Made by a program: the position numbers and the translations under genes. From DASYRM01 sp036004405 (lineage in GTDB: Bacteria > Acidobacteriota > Vicinamibacteria > Vicinamibacterales > UBA2999), in assembly GCA_036004405.1 (NCBI GenBank), contig DASYRM010000001.1, forward strand, positions 1 to 64,000: a stretch of DNA of 64,000 bases. Direction: 5' to 3'. The notes under the pieces were generated by a model. That model was given only the letters and a program-made list of their open reading frames with translations, was not told the origin of the DNA and made no database searches. Below are positions 10,301 through 17,154 of this stretch, piece by piece; the first letter of the stretch is position 1; each line of letters starts with the position of its first letter.

Positions 10301-10490
10301 TGGCGAGGGGGCCGAAGCGACCGCGCCGCTCGGCCGGGCCGTGATCGGCGGTTTGTCGATGGCCACGATCGCGACGCTGATCGTGCTGCCATCGATCTAC
10401 TCGCTGGTGCAGCAGTCGGCGCGCGTGACGTCGCGGTCGCTGGATCCGGACGACCCAGGAAGCGCTTTCGGCATGCAGGCGGGCCAGTGA
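7326..10490 (+). CDS. RND-family inner membrane efflux permease
   Basis: This 1054-residue protein has the RND architecture: TM1 at the extreme N-terminus, a large periplasmic porter domain, TM2-6, a second periplasmic domain and TM7-12. The TM4 proton-relay region reads VGILVDEATVTIENI, so the second Asp of the usual DD pair is Glu. The family sequence FPDLDLPVIYVAQPYGGMSP follows TM1. The start at ATG 7326 is chosen because TM1 begins there; an upstream in-frame start would overlap the channel gene. The pump is proton-driven and its substrate cannot be read from sequence. Its stop overlaps the adaptor start by one base. Confidence 0.92.
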   Translation: MWLIRAALRRPITVLVAVIAVALTAWFAVTRMRADIFPDLDLPVIYVAQPYGGMSPAQMEGYITYYYEYHFLYINGIESVESKSIQNTSLLKLTFHRGTDMGEALAQTIGYVNRARAFMPPGTVGAFVMRFDAGTVPVGYLVFRSETRSLGEIQDLALNRVRPQFATLPGLTSPPPFGGSQRTIVIRVDPDRLRSYGMAADDVIRAVSTGNVIMPSGSVNIGEETRISPLNSVVGTIDDLLQLPIRTGAGPPVSIRDVGSVSDSTDIPTAYALVNGRRAVYIPVTKRPDASTLDVVREVRANLGRFQALVPDDIKVSYELDQSVNVSAALASVLREALLGSLLTGLMVLLFLRSWRSSAIVVVTIPFALLTAVVALWGAGHTINIMTLGGLTLAVGILVDEATVTIENIHTHVARGTPAPRAVLDASAEVIVPRLLAMLSVVAVFVPSFFMTGIARTLFVPLSLAVGFSMIASFFLSSSLVPVLAVWWLGPRGGVTPAAAADPDWIDRLRHHLAALLQRLASHRGLLAAAYALVAVAIAVGVGGTLGRELFPPSGVKAFQLRFRAPAGTKFESTERLGREVLDAIRETAGAEHVDITLGYVGVQPSSYPINTIFLWTGGSHEGVLQVALRQDAPLRLDALEERLRDVFHRKFPDAQFSFEPGDIVSRIMNFSAPTPVEVAVMGPDFAASRAFATRIQAQLAAVPSLRDLQFGQALDYPAIEVNVDRQVAGQLGVTVDQVGRSFAAATSSSRFVSPNYWADPRSGIAFQVQVEVPQPQMTTLEDLRVVPVSSGGPGTPLLGDLARIENATIVGEYDRINGLRMVTLTANVAGEDLGRAAGRVTDAIRRAGVPPRGTTVAVRGQVTAMAETFANVTTGLAVAVVVIFLLLAATFQSLRLAFVVVSTVPAVLAGVAVMLWATGTTLNVQSFIGAIMAIGVAVANAILLVTFAEQGRRNQVPSLQAAIDAARARLRPVLMTSAAMIAGMIPMALAFGEGAEATAPLGRAVIGGLSMATIATLIVLPSIYSLVQQSARVTSRSLDPDDPGSAFGMQAGQ

Positions 10491-11668
10491 TGGAAACGAC
10501 AAGACACAGCGGTCTTCGCTGGCTTCACGTGGCCGGGTGGATCGTGACGGCCGCACTCACGGCGTCGTGTCGCGAGGCGCCAGGAACCGGTGCACGGGAC
10601 GCGCCGCCGGCCGCCGGCCCCGCGATCGTCAATGTCGTCAAGGTCGTTGAGCAGCCGCTCGACGTGCGACTGTCGCTGCCGGGCGAGCTCACGGCCTACC
10701 AGTCGGTTGACATCGTTCCGCGGGTGACGGGATTCGTCAAAGCGGTCAGCGTGGATCGGGGCTCCCGGGTACGTGCCGGCCAATCGTTGCTGACGCTCGA
10801 GGCTCCCGAGCTGCTCGCGCAGCGCGCGGAAGCACAATCGAAGCTCCAAGCCGCCGCGGCGCAGCTGGCCGTCGCGCAGGCGAAGGCCGACTCCGACCAG
10901 AGCACCTACGAGCGGCTGAAAGCGGCGTCGGCCACGCCGGGCGTCGTGGCGGGCAACGACGTAGTGGTGTCGGGAAAGGCGGCGGATGCGAGCCGGAACC
11001 AGGTGGTTGCCGCCCAGCAGGGCGTCGAGGCGGCCCGCGAGGCGCTGAACGCGATTCGTCACATGGAAGGGTATCTCCGCGTCACCGCGCCGTTCGACGG
11101 CGTGGTCGCGGAGCGCAACGTGCACCCGGGCGCGCTGGTGGGGCCGTCCGCCGCGGTTGGTGCGCCCCTGCTGCGCGTGGTACAAAACGAGCGCCTGCGG
11201 CTGGTCGTGCCGGTGCCCGAGGCGTACACCAGCGAACTGAAAACCGGCGCCGAGATTCCGTTCAGCGTGGCGGCCTTCCCTCGTGAGATGTTCGCCGGGA
11301 CGGTGGCGCGGATTGCGCGCACGGTGGACGTCCGCTCGCGCACGATGGCCGTGGAGCTGGACGTGGCCAACCGCGACGGCCGGCTCGCGTCCGGCACGTT
11401 CTGTCAGGTGAGCTGGCCGGTGCGCCGGCCGCGGCCGTCGCTGTTCGTCCCGGCGACCAGCGTCGCGCGGACGACCGATCGGACGTTCGTCATTCGGGTT
11501 CGCGGCGGCAAGACCGAGTGGGTCAACGTCACGACCGGTCTCACGAGCGGCCCTCTCGTCGAGGTGTTCGGTGATCTGGAGCCCGGCGACGACGTTGCCG
11601 GTCGTGGTACGGATGAACTGCGGCCTGGCACCGACGTTCGCCCTGCCGAGACCAAGCCGGCCGCCTAG
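10490..11668 (+). CDS. RND efflux periplasmic adaptor (HlyD/MFP family)
   Basis: This 392-residue protein bridges the permease and the outer membrane channel. A hydrophobic signal ends in a likely lipobox (LTASC), suggesting a lipid-anchored adaptor. The lipoyl halves are visible at PRVTGFVKAVSVDRGSRVRAGQ and YLRVTAPFDGVVAERNVHPGALV, separated by a coiled-coil hairpin rich in Ala, Gln and Glu; beta-barrel and membrane-proximal parts follow. The ATG overlaps the permease TGA (TGATG). Gene order is channel, permease, adaptor, regulator. Confidence 0.92.
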   Translation: METTRHSGLRWLHVAGWIVTAALTASCREAPGTGARDAPPAAGPAIVNVVKVVEQPLDVRLSLPGELTAYQSVDIVPRVTGFVKAVSVDRGSRVRAGQSLLTLEAPELLAQRAEAQSKLQAAAAQLAVAQAKADSDQSTYERLKAASATPGVVAGNDVVVSGKAADASRNQVVAAQQGVEAAREALNAIRHMEGYLRVTAPFDGVVAERNVHPGALVGPSAAVGAPLLRVVQNERLRLVVPVPEAYTSELKTGAEIPFSVAAFPREMFAGTVARIARTVDVRSRTMAVELDVANRDGRLASGTFCQVSWPVRRPRPSLFVPATSVARTTDRTFVIRVRGGKTEWVNVTTGLTSGPLVEVFGDLEPGDDVAGRGTDELRPGTDVRPAETKPAA

Positions 11669-11677
11669 GACCGCACC

Positions 11678-12013
11678 ATGCGCGATCCAGTCATTCGTGA
11701 ATTCCTGCTCGGGTTCTGGAAGATCCACATCCTCCACCATGCCGAAGAGCAGGGCGTGTACGGGCAATGGATGCTGGAAGAGCTGCAGCGCCATGGCTAC
11801 CGCTTGAGCCCGGGCACGCTGTACCCGCTGCTTGCCCGCATGGCCCGCCGCGGATGGTTACGGGCGATCGAACCGGCGAAGGCACGCGGCCCGCGCGTGT
11901 ACCGAATCACGCCAGAGGGCGCAAGGGTGCTGAAGCGACTGCGAGAGTCTCTCGCGGAATTACAGCACGAGGTCGGCTCGCCGGCGTCGGGCTCCCGCCG
12001 CAGACGCGGCTGA
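11678..12013 (+). CDS. PadR family transcriptional regulator
   Basis: This 111-residue protein is a winged helix of the PadR type: the PadR block GYRLSPGTLYPLLARMARRGWL around residues 38-60, then RVYRITPEGARVLKRL. It is at the short end for the family, with only a brief C-terminal helix. It lies 9 bases after the efflux adaptor on the same strand, so it is probably the pump's local regulator, by analogy with other PadR-efflux pairs. No operator was identified. Confidence 0.88.
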   Translation: MRDPVIREFLLGFWKIHILHHAEEQGVYGQWMLEELQRHGYRLSPGTLYPLLARMARRGWLRAIEPAKARGPRVYRITPEGARVLKRLRESLAELQHEVGSPASGSRRRRG

Positions 12014-12026
12014 GCGCCCTCAGGCG

Positions 12027-12746
12027 TCACCGTCCGGCGCGCAGCGTCGCCAGCAGCGCAATGCACGCGGTGTCGGTGCGCAGCGTGCGCGCGCCAAGGC
12101 TCACGGGGCTGAACCCGCGATCGCCCAGCAGCCGCAGCTCGAAGTCGTCCCAGCCTCCTTCGGGCCCGACGGCGAGCAGCACGCGTGCCGCGCCCGGCGG
12201 CCACGCGCCCGCGATCGGCGTGGCGTTCTCGGCGGGGTGCGCCACGAGACGCGCGCCTGACGGGCAGAGCGAATCGAGCTCGTCCTCGACGAGCGGCCGG
12301 AAGCGGCGATGGATCGACACGCAGGGCAGGTGCGTGTCCTGCGCCTGCTGCAGCCCCTCGATCAGCAGCGGGCGATAGAACTGCGAGTCGAGGACGTGCG
12401 TGTCGAAGTAGTTGCGCTCGACGCGGGCAGCATTCGTCAGGATGATGCGGCCCACGCCGAGCGCGGCAAGCTGCGCCCATAGCCGCCGCATCACCTTCGG
12501 CCGCGGCAGCGCCAGCAGCAGGTCGATGTCTGGAACCGGCGGTGGATCGGGGTCGAACGTGCACTCGAGCTCGACGCTGTCGGCGTGAACCACCCGCCCG
12601 ATGCCGCGCGGACCGTCCACGATCCCGACGCGAACATCCTGGCCCGGCACCACGCGAAGGACATCGCGTGCGTGCCGGGCCTGGTCTGCAGAGAGCACCG
12701 CGCGAGCCCCGCGCAGCTGCGCCGGCTCGAGCAGGAACAGGTTCAG
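12027..12746 (-). CDS. rsmE: 16S rRNA m3U1498 methyltransferase RsmE
   Basis: This protein of about 239 residues is RsmE, a SPOUT-class methyltransferase modifying U1498 of 16S rRNA. The knotted C-terminus is plain (LLAVGPEGGWDDFE, then GARTLRTDTA), as is the N-terminal PUA-like part (FLLEPAQL). The family N-terminus is restored only if translation begins at CTG 12746, which overlaps the protease stop as CTGA; no ATG, GTG or TTG exists at that point. The next usable start is GTG 12698, which would remove 16 residues. It is the last gene of a sigma factor-protease-rsmE set. Confidence 0.88.
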   Translation of the reverse strand: MNLFLLEPAQLRGARAVLSADQARHARDVLRVVPGQDVRVGIVDGPRGIGRVVHADSVELECTFDPDPPPVPDIDLLLALPRPKVMRRLWAQLAALGVGRIILTNAARVERNYFDTHVLDSQFYRPLLIEGLQQAQDTHLPCVSIHRRFRPLVEDELDSLCPSGARLVAHPAENATPIAGAWPPGAARVLLAVGPEGGWDDFELRLLGDRGFSPVSLGARTLRTDTACIALLATLRAGR

Positions 12747-13540
12747 GGGGTGACGCCGAAAGTGGCCAGGAAGTCGAGATCGTCCTGGCGATCCACGCGA
12801 TACACGCCGCCCGTGCCCGCGCAGGTGCCGTTCAGACCGAACGATGTCACGCCGCCCACGACGTTGGAGGTGCCGACGAAGTTCGGCCCGCCCGAATCGC
12901 CGAAGCAGGTTCCGCCGGTGTTGGTGTTGTTCGAGAGCAGCAGCGAGCCGCCGCCGGTGAAGCCGGTGTTGATCTGCACGAGCTGCGGTGTGGCAAACAT
13001 TCGGATGCGCAGCGCCTGGTCCTTGTAAGAGGTGGCGTCCGGGAAGCTCTTCTGCAGCCCATACCCCACCGCGGTGAACGTGACGCTCCGGCGAGGCTTC
13101 AGCGTGTCGAGCGAGTTGAGCTGCGGCAGCGCGCCGTACTGCACCCGGACGAACGGCGCGTCGAGGACGACGACGCCGAGATCGTGAAGGAAGAACGCAG
13201 CCGGATCGTACTGCGGGTGCGTGTACGGCGTGCCGCCCACGTCGCCGTTGAGCGGGTAGCCGTTGCCCGGTCTGCCGTGCTCGACGTCGGCGTCGAACCA
13301 GATCTCGATGTGCGCGGCCGGCGCCTCGGTGCAGTGGCCCGCGGTGAGGAAGATCGTGGAGTTGAGCAAGGTGCCGCTGCACCGCCACAGGGGCTGCCCG
13401 GCCGCGTTCTGCGCCACCATCAAGCCCACGTACGGATGGTTGTTGTTGTCGAAGCCGCCGTCGGTGATGGCACGGACCGGGCTCGTCGCCATCGCAATAC
13501 CGGCGGCCAGTACGGCCACCGCCCCGCACAGTTTCTTCAT
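12743..13540 (-). CDS. Secreted trypsin-like serine protease
   Basis: This 265-residue S1-family protease has a signal peptide (about residues 1-24) and the complete triad: His69 in TAGHC, Asp120 in HDLGVVVLD and Ser216 in GDSGGP. Cysteines at C54/C70 are placed for the usual disulfide. AAAGGAGAG precedes the ATG. The ECF42 sigma factor gene ends 25 bases upstream on the same strand and rsmE overlaps its stop, so all three are probably co-transcribed. It should act outside the cytoplasm, and its substrate is unknown. Confidence 0.92.
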   Translation of the reverse strand: MKKLCGAVAVLAAGIAMATSPVRAITDGGFDNNNHPYVGLMVAQNAAGQPLWRCSGTLLNSTIFLTAGHCTEAPAAHIEIWFDADVEHGRPGNGYPLNGDVGGTPYTHPQYDPAAFFLHDLGVVVLDAPFVRVQYGALPQLNSLDTLKPRRSVTFTAVGYGLQKSFPDATSYKDQALRIRMFATPQLVQINTGFTGGGSLLLSNNTNTGGTCFGDSGGPNFVGTSNVVGGVTSFGLNGTCAGTGGVYRVDRQDDLDFLATFGVTP

Positions 13541-13565
13541 GGAGCTCTCCTTTTGAGAGTGGATG

Positions 13566-14828
13566 TTACTCCGCCGCCGTGCGGGCGCGCTCCAGAAGCA
13601 GATCGCGTTCGCGCGCGTTTCGCGTCATTGTGGCCGCGCGTTCGAACTCGGCGCGCGCCTCGGCGCCGCGGCCCACCTTCAGCAACAGATCGCCCCGCAC
13701 GCTGGGCAGCAGGTGGTACTGCTCGAGCGCCGGTACCGACGTGAGCGCGTCCACCAGATCGAGCCCGGCCTGGGGACCCGACGCCATCGACACGGCCACG
13801 GCCCGATTGAGCTCGACGACCGGGGACGGCACCACCGCGAGCAGCTCCTCGTAGAGGGCGACGATAGCCGCCCAGTCGGTGTCGGCGGCCTCCCCCGCGC
13901 GCGCGTGGCAGGCGGCGATGCCCGCCTGCAGCTCATAGGGGCCGCGCCGGCCGCTACGCACGGTCTCGGCCCGGGTCAGGGCGGCGAGGCCGCGGCGGAT
14001 CAGCAGCTGGTCCCACAGGGTGCGGTTCTGATCGAGCAGCAGGATCGGCTGGCCATCCGGGCCGACGCGCGCCCGCGCGCGTGACGCCTGGATCTCCATC
14101 AGTGCTACCAGCCCGTGCACTTCGGGCTCGAGCGGCGCCAGCTCTGCGAGGATGCGCCCGAGCCGCAGCGCCTCGTCGCACAACGCCGGCCGCATCCAGT
14201 CGTCGCCCGCGGTGGCGGAGTAGCCCTCGTTGAAGATCAGGTACACCACTTCCAGCACCGACGAAAGGCGGCCGGCGAGCTCGGCGCCGCGCGGCACTTC
14301 GTACGGCACGTTCTCCTTGGCGAGCGTCTTCTTGGCGCGGACGATGCGCTGCGCGATCGTCGGTTCGGGCGCGAGGAACGCGCGCGCGATCTCGCTCGTG
14401 GTGAGGCCGCCAAGGAGCCGCAGCGTGAGCGCGACGCGCGCCTCGGTGGTGAGCACGGGGTGGCAGGCGGTGAACACGAGCCGCAGCAGGTCGTCGCCGA
14501 TGTCGTCGTCGAGCGCCGCGTTCAGCGCCTCCGCGGTATCGGGCCGCGCGGTTTCCACAGCGTAGCCGAGCTCACCGTGCTTGCGGTCGAGCATGCCGGC
14601 GCGACGCACGTGGTCGATGGCGCGGTGCTTGGCCGCGGTCATGAGCCAGGCGCCGGGGTTGCGGGGAATGCCTTCCTTGGGCCATTGCTCGAGGGCGGCG
14701 ACGAGCGCGTCGGCCGCCAGATCCTCGGCCACACCGACGTCGCGAACGATGCGGGCGAGCCCGGCGATCAGCCGGGCGGACTCGATGCGCCAGACGGCGT
14801 CGATGGCGCGGTGGGTTTCGGCCTCCAC
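13566..14828 (-). CDS. ECF42-type RNA polymerase sigma factor (first copy)
   Basis: This protein of about 420 residues is an extracytoplasmic-function sigma factor with the long helical C-terminal extension of group ECF42. Sigma region 2 lies near residues 15-80 (DLAADALVAALEQWP, then AIDHVRR), region 4 around LTTSEIARAFLAPEPTIAQR, and the group signature YLIFNEGY begins the TPR-like extension. ECF42 factors have no anti-sigma factor; the extension itself controls activity. The GTG at 14828 starts just before the conserved AIDAVWRIESARLI; the longer ATG at 14891 would run back into the divergent sulfotransferase. The protease and rsmE follow. Confidence 0.9.
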   Translation of the reverse strand: MEAETHRAIDAVWRIESARLIAGLARIVRDVGVAEDLAADALVAALEQWPKEGIPRNPGAWLMTAAKHRAIDHVRRAGMLDRKHGELGYAVETARPDTAEALNAALDDDIGDDLLRLVFTACHPVLTTEARVALTLRLLGGLTTSEIARAFLAPEPTIAQRIVRAKKTLAKENVPYEVPRGAELAGRLSSVLEVVYLIFNEGYSATAGDDWMRPALCDEALRLGRILAELAPLEPEVHGLVALMEIQASRARARVGPDGQPILLLDQNRTLWDQLLIRRGLAALTRAETVRSGRRGPYELQAGIAACHARAGEAADTDWAAIVALYEELLAVVPSPVVELNRAVAVSMASGPQAGLDLVDALTSVPALEQYHLLPSVRGDLLLKVGRGAEARAEFERAATMTRNARERDLLLERARTAAE

Positions 14829-14880
14829 GGTTTCCCAATATACTTCCGGCTCCCATAAGCTGAGCCGCAAGGAGGCTTTC

Positions 14881-15789
14881 GTGTCGGACACTCTCGCCTA
14901 TCCGGTGAAGACCCGCGAGATCAAGAACGCGATCGTGGATTCCACGCGGTGGAACTACGTGACGTTCCGCGACGGCGACATCGTGGTGGCCACCTACGCC
15001 AAGACGGGCACGACGTGGACGCAGCAGATCGTGTGTCAGCTCGTCCACCAGGGCAAGGATCGCGGGCTGTTCGAGGCGTCGCCGTGGGTCGACATGCGGC
15101 CGGTGCCGCTCGAAATCATCCTCGAGGGGTTGGCCGCCCAGAAGCACCGGCGCTTCATGAAGACGCATCTGCCGCTGGACGCGCTCGTCTTCTCACCGAA
15201 GGCGAAGTATCTCTACGTGGCGCGCGACGGGCGAGACGTGGCGTGGAGCATGTTCAACCACCACGCCGGCTTCACCGAGCAGATGTACCCGATGATGAAC
15301 AACATCTTCGGCCGCGAAGGCGAGCCGCTCGCGCCGCCCACTGGTGACGTTCGGCAGTACTTCCTGGAATGGCTCGATGGCGGCGGGCTACCGATGGGGG
15401 TGTCGTACTGGGAGCACCTGCAGGGGTGGTTCGACAGCCGTCATCTGCCGAACGTCCTGCTGCTGCACTTCAACGATCTGAAAGCCGACCTGCCGGGTGA
15501 GATGCGCCGCATCGCGGCGTTCCTCGACATCGCGATCGACGAAGCGAAGATGCCGCAGATGCTCGAGCACTGCAGCCTCGAGTACATGCGCGCGCACGCC
15601 TCGGAGCACTCGCCGATCATCGACATGATCTTTCAGCGGGGAGGGGCGACCTTCTTCAACCAGGGCACGAACGGCCGATGGAAGGACGTGCTCACGGCGG
15701 CCGACCTCGAGAAGTACGACCGCCTGGTGCGCGAGAACCTGACGCCCGATTGCGCCAGGTGGATGGCAACCGGCGAGCTGCCGGTGTAG
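14881..15789 (+). CDS. Cytosolic-type PAPS-dependent sulfotransferase
   Basis: This 302-residue enzyme belongs to the Sulfotransfer_1 family, which moves sulfate from PAPS to hydroxyl or amine acceptors. The 5'-phosphosulfate loop is YAKTGTTW at residues 39-46, the 3'-phosphate site is YVARDGRDVAWS, and the C-terminal GTNGRWKDVLT holds the family GxxGxWK loop. AAGGAGG stands 5 bases before GTG 14881, which settles the start over an upstream ATG lying inside the sigma factor gene. It is divergent from the sigma factor and stands alone. The acceptor is unknown. Its TAG stop forms the first base of a palindrome. Confidence 0.9.
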   Translation: MSDTLAYPVKTREIKNAIVDSTRWNYVTFRDGDIVVATYAKTGTTWTQQIVCQLVHQGKDRGLFEASPWVDMRPVPLEIILEGLAAQKHRRFMKTHLPLDALVFSPKAKYLYVARDGRDVAWSMFNHHAGFTEQMYPMMNNIFGREGEPLAPPTGDVRQYFLEWLDGGGLPMGVSYWEHLQGWFDSRHLPNVLLLHFNDLKADLPGEMRRIAAFLDIAIDEAKMPQMLEHCSLEYMRAHASEHSPIIDMIFQRGGATFFNQGTNGRWKDVLTAADLEKYDRLVRENLTPDCARWMATGELPV

Positions 15790-15808
15790 GGCGGTCTGAA
15801 GACCGCCC
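15789..15808. repeat. Intergenic palindrome, variant copy
   Basis: GGGCGGTC-TGAA-GACCGCCC is a perfect 8-bp stem with a 4-base loop. It begins on the last base of the sulfotransferase stop and sits between two convergent genes, where it could terminate transcription from either side. No T-run follows. It has the same size, loop and GTAG/CTAC-like flanks as the GGGCCGCC family. Confidence 0.75.
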
Positions 15809-15809
15809 G

Positions 15810-16235
15810 CTACGCGCGTCGCTGGCCGGCCTGGGCCTGCAGTTCCTGAAAGCCCTCCGCGGCCTTCTGCACGTCGGGCGGGTAGTCGGCGAAGTCCTGC
15901 ACCTGGCGCACTTCGATGATCTCGTTGTCGCTCATCGGGGCGCGCTTGGCCCACTCGAGCGCTTCTTCGCGCGACTTCACCTGGATCATCCAGTAGCCGC
16001 CGAGCACTTCCTTCGCTTCCGCGAACGGGCCGTCGGTCACCTTCGGCGCGCCGTTCTGGAAGCTCACGCGCGCGCCCATCGACGGCGGGTGCAGCCCGTC
16101 GAGCGCCAGCAGCACGCCCGCCTTCTGCAGCGACTCGTTGTACTTCATCATCTTCTCGACCATCTTCGGGTCGGGCATCGTACCGGGTGTCGCGGTCTCG
16201 TAGCCCTTCGGAATCACCAGCATCATGAACCGCAT
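15810..16235 (-). CDS. DGPF-domain (YCII-like) protein 1
   Basis: This 141-residue protein is of the DGPF/YCII family, a ferredoxin-like alpha-beta fold. The family name motif is seen as TDGPFAEAKEVLGGYWMIQV near residues 67-86. These small proteins are the usual genomic partners of ECF42 sigma factors; their biochemical role is not established. It lies 12 bases downstream of a second DGPF gene, with AAAGGAG before the ATG, so the two should be co-transcribed. It is longer at the C-terminus than its neighbour. Confidence 0.88.
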   Translation of the reverse strand: MRFMMLVIPKGYETATPGTMPDPKMVEKMMKYNESLQKAGVLLALDGLHPPSMGARVSFQNGAPKVTDGPFAEAKEVLGGYWMIQVKSREEALEWAKRAPMSDNEIIEVRQVQDFADYPPDVQKAAEGFQELQAQAGQRRA

Positions 16236-16247
16236 CGCCGTCTCCTT

Positions 16248-16601
16248 TCAGCGCGCCGCGGCCGGTGCGTCATGCATCAACCGGATCTCGCTCTCGCCGT
16301 GGCCGACCACGCTCAAGAACCGTTTCGTCCACGCGATGGCCTCGGCCTTCGAGGGCACATCGATGATCGCGAAACCGGCCACGAGCTCCTTCGTTTCGGT
16401 GAAAGGGCCGTCGGTCACCGTGAAGGTCCCGTTGTTCACGCTTACGCGCGCGCCCTTCTTGCTGTGCTGCAAGCCGTCGGTCGTCACCAGCACACCCTTC
16501 TGCATCATCTCGCCGATGAGCGCGCCCATGTCGGCCATTTCCTTCTCAGTCGGCGGGCCCTCCCGTTCGAAGCCCGGCTTGTAGATCGTCATGAATCGCA
16601 T
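16248..16601 (-). CDS. DGPF-domain (YCII-like) protein 2
   Basis: This 117-residue DGPF/YCII protein has the signature TDGPFTETKELVAGFAIIDV near residues 62-81 and the usual MRFMTIYKP start. It is paralogous to the genes at 15810 and 18405. AGGAGGA precedes the ATG. About 23 bases upstream lies a GGTCGA-N17-CGAC element that fits an ECF42 promoter, so it probably leads a transcript with the DGPF protein 1 gene. Confidence 0.9.
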   Translation of the reverse strand: MRFMTIYKPGFEREGPPTEKEMADMGALIGEMMQKGVLVTTDGLQHSKKGARVSVNNGTFTVTDGPFTETKELVAGFAIIDVPSKAEAIAWTKRFLSVVGHGESEIRLMHDAPAAAR

Positions 16602-16623
16602 TGCCCTGTCCTCCTGATCTCAC

Positions 16624-16650
16624 GTCGAACGAGGTCGTTTGAAATCGACC
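16624..16650 (-). promoter_or_regulatory. Candidate ECF42 promoter upstream of DGPF protein 2
   Basis: On the minus strand GGTCGA (16650-16645) is followed 17 bases later by CGAC (16627-16624), 23 bases before the ATG. ECF42 promoters described in Streptomyces have TGTCGA at -35 and CGA/TC at -10. The same spacing recurs before the DoxX-like and VOC genes, and the bases flanking the -10 (TCGTTCGACGTG) are shared with the DoxX-like copy. Confidence 0.65.
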
Positions 16651-16653
16651 ACC

Positions 16654-17040
16654 TCAGCGGGGGGTGCCGAACGGCAGCAGCACCCGCAGCCGGGCGTCCC
16701 GCAGGAAGAGGCCGCTCCACAGAACCGCCGCCACGTAGAGCGGGAACAGCGTGTAGCCGAGCAGCGGGTCGTTGACGCGGAAATGGGTGGCGACGGCGCC
16801 GCCCAGGAAGCCGGTCAGAAGCACCGCCCCGAGCGCGGACGTCTGCGGGATGAGGTAGACGGCCAGGCACGCCAGCTCGATGAGCCCGATCGGAAGGATG
16901 AGGCTCTCGGCGTAGCCGATCTGCGGCGCGGCCGCCGCGGCCAGGCCGGGGTTGAACACCTTCACGCCGCCGTCGAGGAGCAGGAAGAGCGTGACCAGGC
17001 CCGTCAGGATCCGGCCGGTCCAGGTGCGCGTCGAAGTCAT
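16654..17040 (-). CDS. DoxX-like small membrane protein
   Basis: This 128-residue protein has four hydrophobic segments (about residues 10-27, 46-64, 71-88 and 95-112), as in DoxX-like proteins. Glycine-rich stretches and the FLGGAVATHFRV turn after TM3 are typical. Some family members take part in quinone-linked or redox membrane functions; none is demonstrated here. AGGAGGA precedes the ATG and a CGTCGA-N17-CGAC element lies 23 bases upstream, so it should belong to the same sigma factor regulon as its DGPF neighbours. Confidence 0.8.
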   Translation of the reverse strand: MTSTRTWTGRILTGLVTLFLLLDGGVKVFNPGLAAAAAPQIGYAESLILPIGLIELACLAVYLIPQTSALGAVLLTGFLGGAVATHFRVNDPLLGYTLFPLYVAAVLWSGLFLRDARLRVLLPFGTPR

Positions 17041-17063
17041 GTCAGTCGTCCTCCTACTGACAC

Positions 17064-17090
17064 GTCGAACGACGGGCGGCGAGATCGACG
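17064..17090 (-). promoter_or_regulatory. Candidate ECF42 promoter upstream of the DoxX-like gene
   Basis: On the minus strand CGTCGA (17090-17085) is followed 17 bases later by CGAC (17067-17064), 23 bases before the ATG at 17040. Distance and -10 context match the DGPF protein 2 element. It sits beside a direct repeat of GAGATCGACGGGCCGC (17081-17096 and 17097-17112), so the -35 sequence is duplicated 16 bases further upstream. Confidence 0.65.
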
Positions 17091-17105
17091 GGCCGCGAGA
17101 TCGAC

Positions 17106-17125
17106 GGGCCGCCTGAAGGCGGCCC
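17106..17125. repeat. Intergenic palindrome GGGCCGCC family, copy 1
   Basis: The 20-base GGGCCGCCTGAAGGCGGCCC is a perfect 8-bp stem with a TGAA loop. It follows the second ECF42 gene by about 30 bases in the direction of transcription, then comes the DoxX-like promoter. Identical cores occur at 19350 and 55128, and inverted ones at 46485 and 52979. Confidence 0.85.
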
Positions 17126-17154
17126 CTACTCCAGTTCGACCATCAGCGCGATCA

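Noticed and set aside
14581..14880. Longer N-terminus for the sulfotransferase
   Set aside because: The extension is antisense to the ECF42 gene; AAGGAGG before GTG 14881 and family length fix the shorter start.
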